From assembly GCF_042682745.1 (NCBI RefSeq), contig NZ_JBHUIO010000005.1:1116001-1180000 (forward strand): 64,000 nucleotides of DNA, written 5' to 3'. The stretch's first letter is position 1. Each line of letters begins with the position of its first letter. The notes beneath the pieces were generated by a model, which was not told where the DNA came from, searched no databases, and worked only from the letters and a program-made list of their open reading frames with translations. A program made the position numbers and the translations under genes. This DNA is from Tumebacillus_A lipolyticus (GTDB taxonomy: Bacteria > Bacillota > Bacilli > Tumebacillales > Tumebacillaceae). Shown here piece after piece: positions 34,353 to 42,989 of the stretch.

Positions 34353-35414
34353 ATGGCAAGAATCGCATTGGACAGCGCGATGATGGAAGCGGCCGTGTAC
34401 GGGGGAGCTGTGCTCGGCGGCGGCGGTGGCGGCTGGATCGAAGATGGGATGGAGACGGGACGGCTGGCCCTTGAAGTGGGCTCACCCCAACTGTATACAG
34501 CAGATGAGATGAACGACGAGGACCTGCTGGCGACCGTTGCGCTGGTCGGTGCGCCGGCAGCTGAAGATCAGTATGTCAAGCCGATGCATTATGTGCGCGC
34601 TTTACAACTGCTGGAAAAGACGATTCAACAGCCGATCAAAGGGATCATCACCAACGAAAATGGGGCGGGAACAACTGTCAACGGCTGGTTTCAGGCGGCT
34701 GTGACCGGACTGCCAGTGATCGATTTGCCCTGCAACGGCCGCGCCCATCCGACAGGTACGATGGGCGCGATGAACCTCCATCAGGTCGATGGCTACATTT
34801 CCCATCAGGCGGCAGTCGGCGGCAAGGACGAGCGCTATCACGAAGTGTGCGTCAGCGGGCATCTGCAGCAGGCGGCAGGTCTGGTTCGCAAGCTCTCGGT
34901 GGAAGCGGGCGGATTGGTCGTGGTGGCGCGCAACCCGATCAGCGTTTCCTACGCTCGTGAACACGGAGCGCAGGGCGCCATCCTGCAGGCGATCGAAGTT
35001 GGACAAGCGCTGCTCAGCGCCAAAGGGGAAGCGGCGATCGAGGCTGTTTGCCAAAAGTTGGGCGGTCGCGTCATCACGGCCGGTCTGGTGGACGAGTTCG
35101 AGTTGACCACGGCGGGCGGATTTGATGTGGGCCGCGTCGTGATCAAAGGTCACGAGATGACGTTCTGGAACGAGTACATGACGCTCGAACACAAAGGGGA
35201 ACGACTGGGGACGTTCCCCGATCTGATCATGACGCTCGATGCGCAGACAGCAAAACCGATCGTCTCGGCAGCGCTGGAAAAAGGACAGAAGCTCGCCGTC
35301 ATCCACGTTCCGAAAGAGCGGTTGATCCTCAGCGCGACCATGCGCAACCGCGAATTGCTCGCCGCGGTCGAGAGCGCCGTCCACAAAGAGATACTTTCCT
35401 ATGTTTTTGGCTGA
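34353..35414 (+). CDS. DUF917 family protein
   Basis: A 353-residue soluble protein of the DUF917 family, which is related to the C-terminal part of the hydantoinase/N-methylhydantoinase group. It starts with a glycine-rich turn (GGAVLGGGGGG, residues about 17-27) and contains DLPCNGRAHPTGTMG and a C-terminal DLIMTLDAQTAKPI block. Members are thought to act on cyclic imides or amides, or to assist such enzymes, but none is well characterised. The start is ATG 34353, 7 bases after GGGGGAG; ATG 34347 is too close. It lies 24 bases downstream of the OPT gene. Confidence 0.88.
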   Translation: MARIALDSAMMEAAVYGGAVLGGGGGGWIEDGMETGRLALEVGSPQLYTADEMNDEDLLATVALVGAPAAEDQYVKPMHYVRALQLLEKTIQQPIKGIITNENGAGTTVNGWFQAAVTGLPVIDLPCNGRAHPTGTMGAMNLHQVDGYISHQAAVGGKDERYHEVCVSGHLQQAAGLVRKLSVEAGGLVVVARNPISVSYAREHGAQGAILQAIEVGQALLSAKGEAAIEAVCQKLGGRVITAGLVDEFELTTAGGFDVGRVVIKGHEMTFWNEYMTLEHKGERLGTFPDLIMTLDAQTAKPIVSAALEKGQKLAVIHVPKERLILSATMRNRELLAAVESAVHKEILSYVFG

Positions 35415-35468
35415 TGCGGTTGCATCCGCGTCAAGAGAATACACCGTTTGATTCAGGGAGGAGCTACC

Positions 35469-36416
35469 ATGTCGTTAAAACAAACCATCACCGCTTTTGA
35501 GACGATGGACAGCGCCTATGTGACGGGCGGAACCATCAAAGATCTGTTCGCTTCTTACCCGGACGTTGCGGTCACCGTGCAGACTGTTGCAGGCGAAGAG
35601 GGCAGCACCGATTTTGTCAAAATCATCGTGCCTGGGAAACAGGGCAGATCGACAGGAGGCACCGCTCCTACGCTGGGGATCATCGGTCGCTTGGGCGGAA
35701 TCGGGGCGCGCCCCTCGCGGATCGGTCTGGTGTCCGATGCGGATGGCGCTGTGGCTGCGGTTGCAGCTGCCCTGAAGCTTGCTGAGATGCAACAAAACGG
35801 AGATGTGCTGGTCGGCGATGTGATCATCAGCACGCACATCTGCCCAGATGCCCCCACGCAACCGCACGAACCGGTCGATTTCATGGGGTCGCCCGTCGAT
35901 ATTTTGACGATGAACCAGCATGAGGTGCTCGAAGAGATGGACGCGATCCTCTCGATCGACACGACAAAAGGAAACCGCATCATCAATCACAAAGGGATCG
36001 CGATCTCGCCGACCGTCAAGGAAGGCTACATTTTGCGGATCAGCGAAGACCTTCTGCGGCTGATGGAGATGACCACCGGACAGCTTCCGGTGACATTCCC
36101 GATCTCGCTGCAAGACATCACGCCGTATGGCAACGACCTGTTCCACATCAACAGCATCCTGCAGCCGTCTGTCGCCACAGACGCACCTGTGGTCGGCGTT
36201 GCGATCACCGCGCAGACGGCCGTTCCCGGCTGCGGGACAGGTGCGAGCCATGAGACGGACATCGCGCTCGCCGTCAAGTTTGCGGTCGAAGTGGCCAAAG
36301 AGTATACCGGCGGCATCACCACATTTTTTGATCAGGATGAATTTGCGCAGATCATCAGCCGCTACGGTTCGATGAAAGTCTTTCAGACGATGGGCAACAC
36401 AGCGGTCAAATCATAG
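35469..36416 (+). CDS. DUF1177 family protein
   Basis: A 315-residue soluble protein of DUF1177, of unknown function. It has DADGAVAAVAAALKLAEMQ and VIISTHICPDAPTQPHEPVDFMG, a His/Asp-rich stretch that resembles a metal-dependent aminopeptidase (M20/M42-like) site, and GCGTGASHETDIALAVKFAVE near the end. ATG 35469 follows GGGAGGAGCTACC. It is the last gene of the operon OPT-DUF917-DUF1177, and ends at the terminator at 36423. With the transporter, this suggests uptake and hydrolysis of a peptide-like or cyclic amide compound. Metal-peptidase activity is inference. Confidence 0.88.
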   Translation: MSLKQTITAFETMDSAYVTGGTIKDLFASYPDVAVTVQTVAGEEGSTDFVKIIVPGKQGRSTGGTAPTLGIIGRLGGIGARPSRIGLVSDADGAVAAVAAALKLAEMQQNGDVLVGDVIISTHICPDAPTQPHEPVDFMGSPVDILTMNQHEVLEEMDAILSIDTTKGNRIINHKGIAISPTVKEGYILRISEDLLRLMEMTTGQLPVTFPISLQDITPYGNDLFHINSILQPSVATDAPVVGVAITAQTAVPGCGTGASHETDIALAVKFAVEVAKEYTGGITTFFDQDEFAQIISRYGSMKVFQTMGNTAVKS

Positions 36417-36422
36417 CATGCG

Positions 36423-36455
36423 AAACAGGGAGACGGTAGATCTCCCTGTTTTTTT
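36423..36455. terminator. Bidirectional terminator
   Basis: AAACAGGGAGA and TCTCCCTGTTT form an 11-bp stem followed by TTTTT. It ends the DUF1177 operon and also the convergent kinase gene. Confidence 0.88.
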
Positions 36456-36461
36456 GCTCGC

Positions 36462-37073
36462 TCAGCTCGAACGAACGACACGATCTGCCTGTTGGAGCGG
36501 TTTCTCCGTGTCGAGATAATAGTCTTCTGCCGCCCAGTACCGCCTTCTGTATCGCTCGATCCGCTCCTGATCGGCGATGTCCTGCCCTCCTCTGCCCGTC
36601 ACCCGTGCAAACCTTGTGCTCCGCGGGCAGTCGATGTAGAGCACATGATCAAAAAAGCTCCGCCATTCCTTCCGCTGCAGAAAAACCCCTTCGATGAGCA
36701 AAATCCCCCGATCGGGCACGCGCACCGTTCGAGCAGTCAGCAAATCTCGATCCGCATCGTACACATCCAGCTCCAGTTCGGTCGCTCCTCGTTCCCAGCT
36801 CCGAAACACTCTCTCCGCAAGGCTCGCGACGTCCCACTGCAAAAAATAATGTTCGTACCACTCTGCATGGCCGGTCTGATAGCGCATCTTGCGCACTGTG
36901 ATCAGATCATCGAGATGCAGAACGGTCGAACGAACGCCGTGCTTGTCCAGCTCGCTTGCAAACTGCTTCGCCAGCGTGGTCTTGCCCGATCCACTCAGGC
37001 CATCGATCCCCACGAGCAATCGCTCTCCATCCTGCATGTTGTTCAAAACTGCTCGTAGCGACTCGCCGATCAT
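36462..37073 (-). CDS. Uridine kinase-like P-loop protein
   Basis: A 203-residue soluble kinase-like protein. Walker A is GIDGLSGSGKTTL (about residues 22-34), followed by LHLDDLITVRKMRYQTG, corresponding to the substrate-binding DDFY-like site of uridine/phosphoribulokinases, and ILLIEGVFLQRKEWR as the Walker B strand. A lid arginine cluster (RYRRRYWAAEDYY) follows. The group is widespread in Bacillota and mostly uncharacterised. ATG 37073 lies 9 bases after AAAGGGG; GTG 37085 is also possible but too close to it. Confidence 0.85.
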   Translation of the reverse strand: MIGESLRAVLNNMQDGERLLVGIDGLSGSGKTTLAKQFASELDKHGVRSTVLHLDDLITVRKMRYQTGHAEWYEHYFLQWDVASLAERVFRSWERGATELELDVYDADRDLLTARTVRVPDRGILLIEGVFLQRKEWRSFFDHVLYIDCPRSTRFARVTGRGGQDIADQERIERYRRRYWAAEDYYLDTEKPLQQADRVVRSS

Positions 37074-37204
37074 CCGATTCTTCACCCCTTTTTCCGTCCA
37101 GTATAGCAGACGCGAGTTTGGAAAAAACGACCGGTAAAAAGCGCCCTGATGATGCTTGACGCCATCTGCTCCCTTTCGTGCTCATACACTGCCTCATCTT
37201 CCTT

Positions 37205-37210
37205 TATAAT
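37205..37210 (+). promoter_or_regulatory. -10 element of the TetR gene
   Basis: TATAAT, 18 bases before ATG 37229, immediately followed by the ribosome binding site (AGGGGGTGAGGTGAG), so the leader is very short. No clear -35. Confidence 0.35.
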
Positions 37211-37228
37211 AGGGGGTGAGGTGAGAAT

Positions 37229-37804
37229 ATGGCACGTGAAAGAAAGTTCACGACAGATCGTTTATTTCAAGAAGTGAAGCATGTGCTTCTTGAGCACGGA
37301 TATGAAGGGTTTACGTTTGGACATGTAGCGGAGCGGCTCGATATCTCAAGAGGCGCGCTGTACAAATATTATGAGAACAAAGAAGAGCTGATCACCGACT
37401 TTATGATCTACGAGATGGACAATGCCTTACAGGATATTCGGATGATCGAAACGCATCACGGGTTTGAGGCGCAGTTCGATTGCTTGCTAGAGGTGATCTT
37501 CGAACATAGCATGATGCATCAGATCTTGAGCATGGCCCACCAGTTAAAAGGCAGCTCCAATCAAAAGGTGCTCGAAAACAAAAGCAGATTGCACGAGTTT
37601 CACACGAGCCTCTATCAGATCCTGCAGCAGTTTATCGATCGCGGTCGCCAAGAAAAAGTGCTGAAGGAGCATCTGCCAGACGAACTGTTGCTCGGCGTGA
37701 TCATCCAGATGATCAACATTCCCAACCATGTAGGCGTGCAAAAAGAAGCATGGATTCGCTCGGTCAACGAGATCTTGCGCCACGGAATGTTCGAAAAAAA
37801 TTAA
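37229..37804 (+). CDS. TetR-family regulator of the MMPL exporter
   Basis: A 191-residue repressor. The TetR helix-turn-helix lies at about residues 25-50 (FTFGHVAERLDISRGALYKYYENKEEL) and the rest is the all-helical ligand and dimer domain. The MMPL transporter gene starts 150 bases downstream. Two palindromes of the TGACAC-TT-GTGTCA kind overlap the transporter promoter, so this protein probably represses it and is released by a transported compound. ATG 37229 follows GAGGTGAGAAT. Confidence 0.92.
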   Translation: MARERKFTTDRLFQEVKHVLLEHGYEGFTFGHVAERLDISRGALYKYYENKEELITDFMIYEMDNALQDIRMIETHHGFEAQFDCLLEVIFEHSMMHQILSMAHQLKGSSNQKVLENKSRLHEFHTSLYQILQQFIDRGRQEKVLKEHLPDELLLGVIIQMINIPNHVGVQKEAWIRSVNEILRHGMFEKN

Positions 37805-37854
37805 TTGACACTTGTGTCACCAATTCGACATAATGATAGTGACATAAGTGTTAC
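37805..37854 (+). promoter_or_regulatory. MMPL promoter with two TetR-type operators
   Basis: TTGACA (37805-37810), an 18-base spacer, CATAAT (37829-37834). The perfect palindrome TGACACTTGTGTCA (37806-37819) covers the -35. A second, imperfect copy, GTGACATAAGTGTTAC (37839-37854), covers the transcription start. They sit 33-34 bases apart. Confidence 0.7.
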
Positions 37855-37930
37855 CTACTCGGAATCCGCTTGCTCGAAAGTCGGAGTAGAACGATCGGCT
37901 GGCGAATGATCGACAGCCGTTTTCTTTTTG
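37855..37930 (+). terminator. Hairpin and terminator in the leader of the MMPL gene
   Basis: After the start site, CTACTCGGA can pair with TCGGAGTAG (37856-37888, one mismatch). CGGCTG (37896-37901) pairs with CAGCCG (37914-37919), followed by TTTTCTTTTT: a terminator 27 bases before the start codon of the transporter. It lies inside the transcript, so it would act as an attenuator. Confidence 0.5.
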
Positions 37931-37955
37931 TGCTCGATGGAAGGAGGAACTTACG

Positions 37956-40055
37956 ATGAAAACGATCATGCGCAAAGTGACCGATTTTACGGCGACGAAA
38001 AAAGGAATGTGGATCACGCTGAGCATCTGGCTGGTCGCGACGATGCTCTTGGCGATGTTGGCCCCCGGAGCCAAGCAGTACGAAGTTTCCAGCATCGATT
38101 CATTTGCCCAAGACGCCCCCTCGGTCCTCGCGCAAACGAAGATCGACCAGCATTTTGCAGACACCGATGAGATTCCAGCCCTGCTGGTGTTTCAGTCGAA
38201 ATCAGGGGAGCTGAAGCTGGAAGAGCTCTCCGCCGCGCTGGAAAAGATCGGCGCAGAACAGATTGACGGTCTGAAGAAAGTCATCTCCTTAGCAGGATTG
38301 CCGCCACAGGCGACGGCAAGCTTTTTCTCCGCAGATAAGACGACCGCCGTGATCCCGATCAGCTTCGACGCTTCCCTCGGGTCGAAAGAGCTGAGCGAAA
38401 GACTTGATCAGATCAAAAGCGTCGCAGATCGATCAACCCCGCTGTCGCTCAACATCACCGGCCCTGCTGGCATCGCGGCCGACTCGCTCAATCTGTTCTC
38501 CAGAGCGGACATCGTTTTGCTGCTCTCCACGATCGGCCTGATCCTGATCTTGCTGATCGTGATCTACCGCTCTCCGCTGCTCGCCCTGATCCCACTGGTG
38601 GCAGTTGCGTTCGTCTATGAGGTGGTCAATCAACTGCTCGGGCTGCTCGGCAAGGCGGGAGTCGAGCTGAGCAAACAATCCTTATCGATCATGTCGATCC
38701 TCCTGATCGCTGCGATCACCGACTATTCGCTGTTCGTGTTCTCAAGATTCCGCGAAGAGCTGAAAAATCATCAGAGCAAGCACGATGCGATGAAGTTGGC
38801 GATGCGCGAAACGGGAATTCCCGTCTTTTTCTCCGGCGGTACCGTCTTGGTGGCGATGCTGATCCTGTTCTTTGCCGACTATGGCGACTCGCGCAACTTT
38901 GCCCCGATCTTCGGGACGGCGATATTTGTGATCATGCTCGCCTCCGTCACCCTGGTGCCCGCTCTGTTCACCCTGTTCGGGCGCAAGTCCTTCTGGCCCA
39001 AAATACCGAAAGTGGGGGACGCGCAGATCGTTCACAACTCGCTGTGGTCAAAAGTGGGACGCTTTCTCGTCAAAAAACCGTTGGCCTCCGCGCTGTCCAT
39101 CCTGTTGTTGCTCGTCCTGGCGGCCAGCAATATGTTCAACCTGACGTATGAGTTCGATACGATCAAATCCTTCCCGAGCGACATGCCATCCCGCGTCGGC
39201 TATGAGCTTTTGCAGGAGAAGTTTGAAAAGGGCGATCTCGCACCGACAACCGTCCTCTTCGAATCGGAGAAGGAGCTCTCCAAAGCGGAGCAAGAAAAAC
39301 TGCGCGATACGCTATCCGCACAGCCGCTGGTCAACAATGTCAGGCTGAGCGGTGTATCCGACGATGCAAAAGCGGTTCGGTACAGCCTGACCTTTGCCGA
39401 TAATCCGTATGCGGCCGCGACGCTAGACGCGCTGCAGATGATGCGCGACGAATCGGCTTCTCTGCTCAAAGCGAACGACCTTGCGGGAGAGCTGTATTTC
39501 GCTGGGGAGACCGCTACAAAAGTGGACGACCGCGCGGTCAACAACCGCGACCTGCTCGTGATCGTCCTGATCGAATCGGTCCTGATCTTCGCCATGCTCG
39601 TCTTCTTGACCCGATCGCTGAAAATGCCGCTCTATATGATGGGGACGATTTTGCTCTCCTTCCTGTCTGCAGTCGGGATCGGCATTTTCCTGACCGAGCT
39701 GATCTTCGATATCGATGCGGTGAGCAACAGGGTTCCGCTCTATACGTTCGTCTTCCTCGTCGCGCTCGGCATCGACTACAACATCATCCTGATCTCCAGG
39801 TTTATGGAAGAGCGGAAGAAACACCCGGTGAAAAAAGCGGTGGAGATTGCGGTCGCCTCGACTGGTGGCGTCATCTCTTCGGCAGGATTCCTGCTCGCCG
39901 CGACGTTTGCGGTGCTGATGACTCAGCCGATTCAAGTGTTGTCCACCTTCGGCTTTATCGTCGCGATCGGGATCTTGCTCGACACGTTCCTGATCCGCGG
40001 CATCCTGCTTCCCTCTCTGATCGTCCTGTTCGAAAAAGAAAAACCTGCCCAGTAA
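37956..40055 (+). CDS. MMPL-family (RND superfamily) transporter
   Basis: A 699-residue exporter with the duplicated RND layout: TM1 (about 19-37), a periplasm-type extracellular domain (38-170), TM2-6 (about 175-340), a second TM (about 370-390), a second extracellular domain (390-530) and five more TMs. The TM4-type acidic motifs AAITDYSLFVFSRFREE and LGIDYNIILISRFMEE carry the proton-relay aspartates. Members export lipids, surfactants or drugs. ATG 37956 follows GGAAGGAGGAAC. It is controlled by the upstream TetR gene through the operators at 37806-37854. The substrate is unknown. Confidence 0.93.
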   Translation: MKTIMRKVTDFTATKKGMWITLSIWLVATMLLAMLAPGAKQYEVSSIDSFAQDAPSVLAQTKIDQHFADTDEIPALLVFQSKSGELKLEELSAALEKIGAEQIDGLKKVISLAGLPPQATASFFSADKTTAVIPISFDASLGSKELSERLDQIKSVADRSTPLSLNITGPAGIAADSLNLFSRADIVLLLSTIGLILILLIVIYRSPLLALIPLVAVAFVYEVVNQLLGLLGKAGVELSKQSLSIMSILLIAAITDYSLFVFSRFREELKNHQSKHDAMKLAMRETGIPVFFSGGTVLVAMLILFFADYGDSRNFAPIFGTAIFVIMLASVTLVPALFTLFGRKSFWPKIPKVGDAQIVHNSLWSKVGRFLVKKPLASALSILLLLVLAASNMFNLTYEFDTIKSFPSDMPSRVGYELLQEKFEKGDLAPTTVLFESEKELSKAEQEKLRDTLSAQPLVNNVRLSGVSDDAKAVRYSLTFADNPYAAATLDALQMMRDESASLLKANDLAGELYFAGETATKVDDRAVNNRDLLVIVLIESVLIFAMLVFLTRSLKMPLYMMGTILLSFLSAVGIGIFLTELIFDIDAVSNRVPLYTFVFLVALGIDYNIILISRFMEERKKHPVKKAVEIAVASTGGVISSAGFLLAATFAVLMTQPIQVLSTFGFIVAIGILLDTFLIRGILLPSLIVLFEKEKPAQ

Positions 40056-40088
40056 GGGCAAGCCGTTGCACCAGAACCCATTCATTCA

Positions 40089-40128
40089 GACCTCCTCCGC
40101 ACCGTTTGCGAGGAGGTCGTTCTTTTTT
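40089..40128 (+). terminator. Terminator of the MMPL gene
   Basis: GACCTCCTC and GAGGAGGTC, a perfect 9-bp stem, followed by GTTCTTTTTT; another member of the GACCTCC hairpin family. Confidence 0.85.
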
Positions 40129-40162
40129 CTACGGACGCTCCTTCCTGTCGGTCGTCCCACAC

Positions 40163-40198
40163 GAAAAAACCACAGGCCTGAAAACCAGCGCCTGTGGT
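40163..40198 (-). terminator. Terminator of the beta-eliminating lyase gene
   Basis: ACCACAGGC and GCCTGTGGT form a 9-bp stem followed on the minus strand by TTTTTT; it lies 90 bases past the stop codon. Confidence 0.78.
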
Positions 40199-40284
40199 CG
40201 ACTAGGAAAACTCTTTTCTGATGTTCCGCACGGACAGCCGCTTGCGCTCAATCGAACTTGGCTGCTCCGCCCACTCCTCGCTCC

Positions 40285-41385
40285 TCAGCTCAGATCGTTC
40301 TCCCGCAGTCGCTGATCGAGCAGTTGAAACGCCTTTTCGATCTCCGCTTTCGGCACCTGTGCATAGCGATCCCCGATCCCTACCTCATAGTAGCAGATCG
40401 TCTGATCATACTGCTTCACATATGGGGTCAGGCCAATGCCCGTGTCCTGTTGGACGGAGAGCAGCGCTGCTTCCACCTGTTCGATCGGCAGCTCAACATG
40501 CACATGAAACATGTTTGAGACGGGCACTTCTGGCACCGTTTTGACGCGATGGCAACGATTGTAGAGGGCGGCCAACTCCTGCGCCTGCTCATAATACTGC
40601 CCCATCTTCGACCGCCGCTGCTCGAAATAATGATCGGCGCTGATGATATACGGGTAGAGGCTGATCAGCTCCCCGCCGTAGCGATGCTTCCACACTCGCG
40701 CTTCCTTCGTGAAATCCCCATCGCCCGCCAAGATCGCGCCGGCGATCCCTCCGACCCCCTTGTAAAACGACATGTAGACGCTGTCGAACAGCTGGCAGAC
40801 CTCGGCGGCCGACTTTTGGTAATAAGGCAGGATCTCCATCAGCCGAGCGCCATCCAGATGCAGCTTGATCCCCTTTTCGCGACAGTGCGCGGAGATCGCC
40901 ACCAGCTCTTCGTAGGCGGGCAGTTGTCCGCCGATCTCCCGCTGCGGCAATTCGAGCAGGATACAGGCGACCTCCTCTTGGATGTTCAGCACATCTTCGA
41001 GGCGAACGATCCTGTTTTTCGCACAGAGCAGCACCGTCTCGATCTGGTGCAGCTCTTTCAGCCCGTCCTCTTCATGAATCTCCAGATGGGCCAGCGGGTG
41101 ATAGGCGACTCGTTTGATCCCTTTCCGATCGGACCAGACTCGCAGCGCGATCTGCTGTGCCATCGTACCGCTGGGGAAAAAGATGGCAGTCTCTTTGCCT
41201 AAATACTCTGCTATTTTCGATTGGAAGTCTTCGATCAGCTTTCCATTGCCATAAGTGTCGCCCTCGACGCTTCCTTCGATCTTCTCCAGCGCATCCAGCA
41301 AAACCTGGACGTTCCGCTTCGCATGTCCCCCCAATGGATAGGTGGCCTGCTGAAACGATTCGAACAGCCGAATTTTCCCCGTCAT
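40285..41385 (-). CDS. Threonine aldolase-family PLP enzyme
   Basis: A 366-residue fold-type I pyridoxal-phosphate enzyme of the beta-eliminating lyase/threonine aldolase group. Landmarks are the phosphate-binding FFPSGTMAQQIAL, the aspartate of HLDGARLME and the Schiff-base lysine in YMSFYKGVGG (about residue 209). The usual reaction is cleavage of L-threonine or L-allo-threonine to glycine and acetaldehyde, but this branch (with HPLAHLEIHEED) is more divergent and may act on other beta-hydroxy amino acids. It is a single-gene unit. The start codon lies just left of 41386. Confidence 0.88.
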   Translation of the reverse strand: MTGKIRLFESFQQATYPLGGHAKRNVQVLLDALEKIEGSVEGDTYGNGKLIEDFQSKIAEYLGKETAIFFPSGTMAQQIALRVWSDRKGIKRVAYHPLAHLEIHEEDGLKELHQIETVLLCAKNRIVRLEDVLNIQEEVACILLELPQREIGGQLPAYEELVAISAHCREKGIKLHLDGARLMEILPYYQKSAAEVCQLFDSVYMSFYKGVGGIAGAILAGDGDFTKEARVWKHRYGGELISLYPYIISADHYFEQRRSKMGQYYEQAQELAALYNRCHRVKTVPEVPVSNMFHVHVELPIEQVEAALLSVQQDTGIGLTPYVKQYDQTICYYEVGIGDRYAQVPKAEIEKAFQLLDQRLRENDLS

Positions 41386-41554
41386 CTTCGCTGCATCTCC
41401 CTTCCCGTTCTCCTCCTGATAAAATTGCGCTTGAGCAAAATCACTCCTGCAACCTGTACGTTCATCTTACCATACCGCTTTGCATCCGGCCTGATCGGTT
41501 GTCGGCCAGCTGCTTCGCATTGCAGGGCTCCCTCGTCTCGACCTGCTCCTACCG

Positions 41555-41583
41555 TTGTCTTTGCGAGATGGCAATCTTATAAT
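41555..41583 (+). promoter_or_regulatory. Promoter of the S33-type hydrolase gene
   Basis: TTGTCT (41555-41560), a 17-base spacer and TATAAT (41578-41583), about 40 bases before the start codon. The rest of 41386-41621 holds no gene. Confidence 0.6.
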
Positions 41584-41621
41584 CAGGTTATCATTTCCAT
41601 TCGAAAGAGAGATTTGATGCG

Positions 41622-42686
41622 ATGATATTGCTCAGACGAAAGCCGATCCGCTGGTTGATCTTCCTCCTTTGCTCGCTTCTGCTGTTCTTCTTTTTTCCGA
41701 CGTGGACGCCCGACATCAAAGCTCCTGACGGGGCTGCGCTTCCAAATAGCATCTCGACGCTGGAAGAGATTGAGCTGGGCGGCATCAAACAGTCGATTCT
41801 CCTCCGCGGGAAAGATCGGAACAATCCGATCTTGCTCTTCCTCCACGGTGGCCCCGGCTATCCGAAGATCGCCTATGCGCGGAACTACCAGCGCGAGTTG
41901 GAAAACGATTTTACGGTCGTCAACTGGGATCAGCGCGGCTCGGGGAAGTCGTATCATCTGAGTCTGACAGACGAAGATCTGCAGGTCGAGCGCCTGATCG
42001 AAGACACGATCGAGCTGACGCGCCACTTAAAGCAAAGATTTAACCAGCCCAAAATTTTTATCGTCGGCCACTCGTGGGGCAGCCTGCTGGCCACCTGGAC
42101 CGTTCAAAAAGCGCCTGAACATTTCTATGCCTATATCGGTGTCGGACAGGTGGCGAATTCGCAGCTCGGTGAAGAGCTGTCCTATCGATTCGCGCTGGAA
42201 GAAGCGAGGAATCGAAGCGATGAGCAGGCGATCGAGGAGCTCGAATCGATCGGATCGCCGCCCTATCAAAACCCCCGTGCCGATGCGACGCTCGAACGGA
42301 AGTGGGTCAGCGCTTTTGGTGGATCTGAACGAAAGAGCGACACCTATCGAGAGATGATCAAAGGGATCTTGCTCGCCCCCGAATATTCATGGGCGGATGG
42401 GATTTGGCTGGCTCTTGGCGATTCGTTTTCCCGCCAGGCGATTCTGCCCCAGACCGCATCGACCAATCTGTTCGAAACGGTCCCTGAGCTACAGGTTCCG
42501 GTCTATCTGTGCATGGGAAAATATGATTATATGACCCCTTCAGAAGTCGCGTACCGCTATTATCAGCAGCTGATTGCGCCCGACAAACAGTTTATCTGGT
42601 TTGAGGAGTCGGCTCATTTTCCCCATTTTGAAGAGGTGGAGAAGTTCCATGACCTGATGCTGGAGATCAAGGAAAAGACCCTGTAG
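41622..42686 (+). CDS. Membrane-anchored alpha/beta hydrolase (prolyl aminopeptidase-like)
   Basis: A 354-residue hydrolase. An N-terminal basic/hydrophobic anchor (RWLIFLLCSLLLFFFFP, about residues 8-26) probably holds it on the outside of the membrane. The catalytic part has the oxyanion motif LFLHGGPG, the WDQRGSG block typical of S33 peptidases and the nucleophile in GHSWGS; the acid and histidine are likely in KYDYMTPS and SAHFPHF. The HGGPG/DQRGSG pair points to proline iminopeptidase-like activity. ATG 41622 has a weak AGAGAG site. Confidence 0.88.
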   Translation: MILLRRKPIRWLIFLLCSLLLFFFFPTWTPDIKAPDGAALPNSISTLEEIELGGIKQSILLRGKDRNNPILLFLHGGPGYPKIAYARNYQRELENDFTVVNWDQRGSGKSYHLSLTDEDLQVERLIEDTIELTRHLKQRFNQPKIFIVGHSWGSLLATWTVQKAPEHFYAYIGVGQVANSQLGEELSYRFALEEARNRSDEQAIEELESIGSPPYQNPRADATLERKWVSAFGGSERKSDTYREMIKGILLAPEYSWADGIWLALGDSFSRQAILPQTASTNLFETVPELQVPVYLCMGKYDYMTPSEVAYRYYQQLIAPDKQFIWFEESAHFPHFEEVEKFHDLMLEIKEKTL

Positions 42687-42726
42687 GTGCCTTCGACTCC
42701 TCCAGCCAAGTCTGTCTGACCAACAA

Positions 42727-42771
42727 GAAACCTCCTTTGCGCTGTTGGCGCTGCGGAGGTTTCATCTTTTT
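42727..42771. terminator. Terminator with a GAAACCTCC/GGAGGTTTC stem
   Basis: A 9-bp stem and a GCGC-rich loop, followed by ATCTTTTTG, after the hydrolase gene. The minus-strand operon ending at 42990 may use it too, 220 bases after its stop codon. Confidence 0.75.
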
Positions 42772-42989
42772 GTGATCGATCGCGCAGCTAGGTTATCTTG
42801 AGCGCTCTCCTCCACCTGCCGCCTCGCTTCGGCGAGCAGCAGCGAGCGCGACTCTGGTGTGCAACAAAAAGGCGACCACGAATCGCTCGTGATCACCCCA
42901 CGTCTACAATTTTGATCGAACATCTCCAAAGGCTCGTACAACGCATGTCGATCAGGGAAGCGCAAGCATGGTCTTGCGGAGCGCTGCGC

